Shown piece after piece: positions 5,411 to 6,873 of a DNA stretch of 6,873 nt. Where the stretch lies: the NCBI GenBank assembly GCA_001816645.1, contig MHCO01000052.1, positions 517 to 7,389 of the forward strand, given 5' to 3'. How positions within the stretch are numbered: position 1 is the stretch's first letter; each line of letters starts with the position of its first letter. The notes beneath the pieces were generated by a model that did no database searches, was not told the origin of the DNA, and saw only the letters and a list, made by a program, of their open reading frames with translations. Position numbers and translations under genes: made by a program. Origin of the DNA: Candidatus Woykebacteria bacterium GWB1_45_5. Lineage in GTDB: Bacteria; Patescibacteriota; Microgenomatia; Woykebacterales; RBG-16-39-9b.

Positions 5411-6041
5411 AAAATTTGTCGATTTTTGCTGCAAGAATTGCTGAAACGAAAGGTATTCTCTTACCAAACCAAAAGAAGGTATCTGTATTTTTAATTTCTC
5501 TAAGAATACCTTGGTTACAAAATGGAAGTAAGATATTTAGATCAGTTCTTTTTTTAACCTCATCCCGCACGAAAGGCAAAGCACAAAGTGCTGCTTCTGG
5601 AGTTAAACTCTTAAACTCCTTTCCAGCCAATTCATAATTTCGGTTGATTAGACTGTAAGGAATGCGATAAGAAAGCCCAAATTTGAGTGGTACATCAATG
5701 AAGTTTTCCTTAAAATCAGCATAAAGTAAGGAGATTTTCGCATTTTCTTTTATAAAATTTTCGGCGTTGAAACCCAACAAATGGAGGTGTGCGGGAATGT
5801 CTTCGTCCTTTTTAGTAGATCTTGCATATCCTCTTTTTTCGAACTCTTCAATAATGTTTTTTCGTAGTCTAATTTCAATAAAACAATCTACGTCCCCTAT
5901 CTCTCGATAAAATTCTTCTTTCATCGCGGCGTAAATTAAAGAGCCAAAAATCCGGAACTGACAATTTAATTCTTTGCACACAGAAATTAAATCTTCTAAA
6001 GATTCCACTATTCGTCTATTTGTTTGGTTGTTACTACTCAT
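5403..6041 (-). CDS. Nucleotidyltransferase-fold (pol beta superfamily) protein
   Basis: 212 residues, cytoplasmic. FRIFGSLIYAAM (29-40) followed by GDVDCFIE (49-56) matches the hG[GS]...Dh[DE]h signature of the polymerase beta-like nucleotidyltransferase superfamily: G33-S34, then metal-binding D50 and D52. A third acidic residue could be D109 or D116 (ENFIDVPL). HLHLLGF (85-91) lies where LnuA/AadB-like enzymes have a strand, and SLTPEAALCAL then VRDEVKKRTDLNILL (145-172) matches the helical TPE...K-R-x-D-x-x-x-L end seen in many such proteins. The substrate (nucleic acid, antibiotic, protein or small molecule) is unknown. No HEPN-type partner is adjacent, so a minimal MNT/HEPN toxin-antitoxin pair is not supported. 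Its promoter has the -10 six nt before the ATG, so the mRNA is predicted leaderless. Fold fairly sure, function open. Confidence 0.75.
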   Translation of the reverse strand: MSSNNQTNRRIVESLEDLISVCKELNCQFRIFGSLIYAAMKEEFYREIGDVDCFIEIRLRKNIIEEFEKRGYARSTKKDEDIPAHLHLLGFNAENFIKENAKISLLYADFKENFIDVPLKFGLSYRIPYSLINRNYELAGKEFKSLTPEAALCALPFVRDEVKKRTDLNILLPFCNQGILREIKNTDTFFWFGKRIPFVSAILAAKIDKFLT

Positions 6042-6047
6042 TGGTTT

Positions 6048-6056
6048 ATTTTAACA
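6048..6056 (-). promoter_or_regulatory. Extended -10 promoter of the nucleotidyltransferase gene
   Basis: TGT-TAAAAT on the minus strand, the same 9-mer as before the glycoside hydrolase gene. The -10 ends 6 nt before the ATG at 6041, placing transcription start on or next to the start codon. No good -35 is visible. Confidence 0.5.
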
Positions 6057-6108
6057 ATGATTAGGGAAAAATTCGAGGCTAAAATTCGTGGCTCCCGAGT
6101 CGTGGATG

Positions 6109-6137
6109 ATGCTTGTCCTGAGCGAAGCCGAAGGGTT
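6109..6137. repeat. Probable dispersed intergenic repeat unit
   Basis: The sequence CTTGTCCTGAGCGAAGCCG and the following AAGGG resemble the short GC-rich CTGAGC-GAAG-C-GAAGG family that I recall as dispersed intergenic repeats in many bacterial genomes, including Patescibacteria. It is noticeably more GC-rich than its surroundings and lies in the otherwise empty 112-bp gap between the nucleotidyltransferase and PII-like genes. Only one clear copy is in this window. Confidence 0.5.
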
Positions 6138-6153
6138 AGAACTTTTTACTTAT

Positions 6154-6498
6154 CTACTTATATGTAGTTTTATGTGGGTTTAGAACGAGGGGATAAACAT
6201 CAAGAGCAACTTCCTCGTAAGGATGGGCTTTCTTAACTGCAGTTATTATCTTATCCAAATCTTTCTTATAACAGACCGTTTCAATTCTTTCTTCGGGAAC
6301 TGTCTCTAATTTTCCTACTTCACCAATTGCTGGGTGGGCTGTTTCCAAAGGTAAGAATCTTCCAATACCTTTTGTCGAAAATGTGCAGTATTCATAGTCT
6401 CCAACTTTACCTGCACCAGTTTTACCCAAGACTTCTCGAATGGCGTCAGCGTGGTTTTCAGGAACAAAAACCACCAGTTTTACAACTTCTTCGTTCAT
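6154..6498 (-). CDS. Stand-alone YqfO/NIF3-type PII-like domain protein
   Basis: 114 residues, cytoplasmic. VKLVVFVPENHADAIREVLG (6-25), GAGKVGDYEYCTFSTKGIGRFLP (28-50), GEVGKLETVPEERIETVC (59-76) and KAHPYEEVALDVYPL (90-104) match the PII-like domain that in Bacillus-type YqfO is inserted within the NIF3 (DUF34) metal-binding domain. Here the NIF3 halves are absent and the ORF is bounded by its own start, stop and promoter, so it is the stand-alone form (COG3323-like as I remember it). The domain is thought to trimerise and to bind a small ligand or metal, but no activity is established. The -10 TATAAT lies 9 nt before the ATG with no SD, predicting a near-leaderless message. Confidence 0.88.
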   Translation of the reverse strand: MNEEVVKLVVFVPENHADAIREVLGKTGAGKVGDYEYCTFSTKGIGRFLPLETAHPAIGEVGKLETVPEERIETVCYKKDLDKIITAVKKAHPYEEVALDVYPLVLNPHKTTYK

Positions 6499-6507
6499 AA
6501 TGAAAGA

Positions 6508-6513
6508 ATTATA
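6508..6513 (-). promoter_or_regulatory. -10 box of the PII-like gene
   Basis: A perfect TATAAT on the minus strand, 9 nt before the ATG at 6498. No convincing -35 is seen at 16-18 nt. The predicted leader is 2-3 nt. Confidence 0.5.
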
Positions 6514-6526
6514 TGTTATTTACCCA

Positions 6527-6558
6527 ACAAAAAACTAGCCTTTCTGTTAGTTTTTTGT
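6527..6558 (-). terminator. AT-rich hairpin with flanking A- and T-runs, possible terminator
   Basis: ACAAAAAACTA (6527-6537) and TAGTTTTTTGT (6548-6558) are perfect 11-bp inverted arms around a 10-nt loop. On the minus strand the structure ends in six T, lying between the cspA-like stop and the PII-like promoter. The stem is nearly all A-T, so termination strength is doubtful; being symmetric it could act in both directions. Confidence 0.45.
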
Positions 6559-6579
6559 CCTAAGAAAACCTAGCATGAA

Positions 6580-6620
6580 GCAAGGCTCTTTTTATTGCCT
6601 TGCCAGCGTTACTAGGCAAG
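6580..6620 (-). other. Mutually exclusive hairpins at the 3' end of the csp gene
   Basis: Three segments overlap in pairing: the last two codons CTTGCC (6615-6620), GGCAAGGC (6597-6604) and GCCTTGC (6580-6586). Segment 2 can pair with segment 1 (6 bp, 10-nt loop holding the stop codon) or with segment 3 (7 bp, 10-nt loop). A translating ribosome at the stop would block the first and favour the second, as in attenuator-like layouts. Confidence 0.4.
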
Positions 6621-6809
6621 TTTTACATTTTTTGCATTAGGACCTTTTTCACTGTCCACAACATCAAACGTAACGGCTGCTCCCACTTGAAGCTCATCAA
6701 AAGAAACACCACTCAAATCATTAGAGTGAAAGAAAAGATCTTTTGTCTCTCCGTCACGAGAAATAAATCCAAATCCTTTATCTATTTTTGTTTTAATTGT
6801 TCCGTTCAT
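6612..6809 (-). CDS. Cold-shock protein, CspA family
   Basis: 65 residues, a complete cold-shock domain (OB fold) that binds single-stranded RNA and DNA in the cytoplasm and can melt RNA structure. RNP1 is KGFGFI (11-16) and RNP2 is LFFH (25-28), followed by DELQVGAAVTFDV and the usual GPNAKNV end (56-62). The N-terminus MNGTIKTKID lacks the Trp/Phe of the classical KWFN segment, so one nucleic-acid-stacking aromatic is missing; this variant is familiar from CPR-type Csps. The ATG at 6809 has no close SD: the perfect AAAGGAGGT lies about 36 nt upstream, inside a 13-codon upstream ORF. A TATAAT is near the window edge. Identity sure; regulation unusual. Confidence 0.95.
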   Translation of the reverse strand: MNGTIKTKIDKGFGFISRDGETKDLFFHSNDLSGVSFDELQVGAAVTFDVVDSEKGPNAKNVKLA

Positions 6810-6814
6810 AGTTT

Positions 6815-6856
6815 TTAATAGATTAATTGATTAAACCTACTTGTACCTCCTTTCAT
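6815..6856 (-). CDS. Possible 13-codon leader peptide upstream of csp
   Basis: The ATG at 6856 lies 7 nt after a perfect TATAAT, the same spacing as other leaderless-looking starts here. It encodes MKGGTSRFNQLIY and stops with TAA 5 nt before the csp ATG. Its second to fourth codons contain the perfect AAAGGAGGT, so that motif may be coding, regulatory or both. Termination beside the csp ATG would allow re-initiation. It is very short and may be chance. Confidence 0.3.
   Translation of the reverse strand: MKGGTSRFNQLIY
6823..6834. repeat. Palindrome in csp leader
   Basis: TTAAT-TG-ATTAA is a perfect 5-bp-arm palindrome between the leader SD and the csp start. It could be an operator or a weak RNA structure, or chance in AT-rich DNA. 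Confidence 0.2.
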
Positions 6857-6869
6857 TCCTTATATTATA
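6845..6869 (-). promoter_or_regulatory. csp promoter -10 and displaced Shine-Dalgarno
   Basis: TATAAT (6864-6869) is followed closely by AAAGGAGGT (6845-6853), a perfect anti-16S match. No ATG, GTG or TTG lies 4-15 nt after it; the csp ATG is about 36 nt from the GGAGG core. The -35 would lie beyond the window edge. Confidence 0.55.
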
Positions 6870-6873
6870 CTAT

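Noticed and set aside
5403..6498. Minimal nucleotidyltransferase/HEPN toxin-antitoxin pair
   Set aside because: The neighbouring gene is a PII-like domain, not HEPN, and is separated by 112 bp with its own promoter.
6600..6818. Plus-strand reading frame of 72 codons
   Set aside because: It is the exact antisense of the cold-shock gene, whose RNP motifs settle the coding strand.
1..6873. CRISPR array, tRNA, rRNA or insertion sequence
   Set aside because: No regularly spaced repeats, cloverleaf-like GTTCGA arms, rRNA signatures, transposase motifs or terminal inverted repeats were seen.

Overview
The window (6873 bp, AT-rich, densely packed short genes, no RNA genes or mobile elements seen) looks like a chromosomal piece of a small-genome, uncultivated bacterium. 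My best guess is a Candidate Phyla Radiation / Patescibacteria lineage, possibly Microgenomates. The clues are very short genes, small single-helix envelope proteins, a FemAB-type protein beside a GH130 enzyme, and a compact Csp. This is inference from style, not from a marker gene. The standard bacterial code fits: no gene needs UGA as an amino acid, although only one stop in the window is UGA.

Layout. (1) Positions 3162 down to 1, minus strand: a tightly spaced run of up to six genes behind a clear sigma70-type promoter (TTGACA-18-TATAGT). They encode a secreted coiled-coil protein, a single-pass membrane protein with an acidic tail, a doubtful 63-residue ORF, a GH130 glycoside phosphorylase/hydrolase, an 88-residue unknown, and the N-terminal part of a FemAB/BacFem transferase cut by the window edge. 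(2) 3285-3599, minus strand: a three-helix small membrane protein. It is divergent from (3) 3697-5118, plus strand: a membrane-anchored, extracytoplasmic clan GH-A-like glycoside hydrolase. (4) 5157-6809, minus strand: four separate small genes. They are a 41-residue membrane protein with a perfect Shine-Dalgarno, a nucleotidyltransferase-fold protein, a stand-alone YqfO/NIF3-type PII-like domain, and a cold-shock protein.

Regions (1) to (3) share a cell-envelope and glycan theme: surface coiled-coil and tail proteins, peptidoglycan-type aminoacyl transfer, a phosphorolytic enzyme for beta-mannoside-type sugars, and an anchored hydrolase. The most unusual signal is regulatory. At most recognisable promoters the -10 box lies only 6-11 nt before the ATG, implying leaderless or nearly leaderless mRNAs. 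By contrast, the 41-residue gene has a proper leader with a strong SD. The cspA leader carries a related SD-containing motif placed too far from the cspA ATG, but inside a possible leaderless 13-codon upstream ORF.
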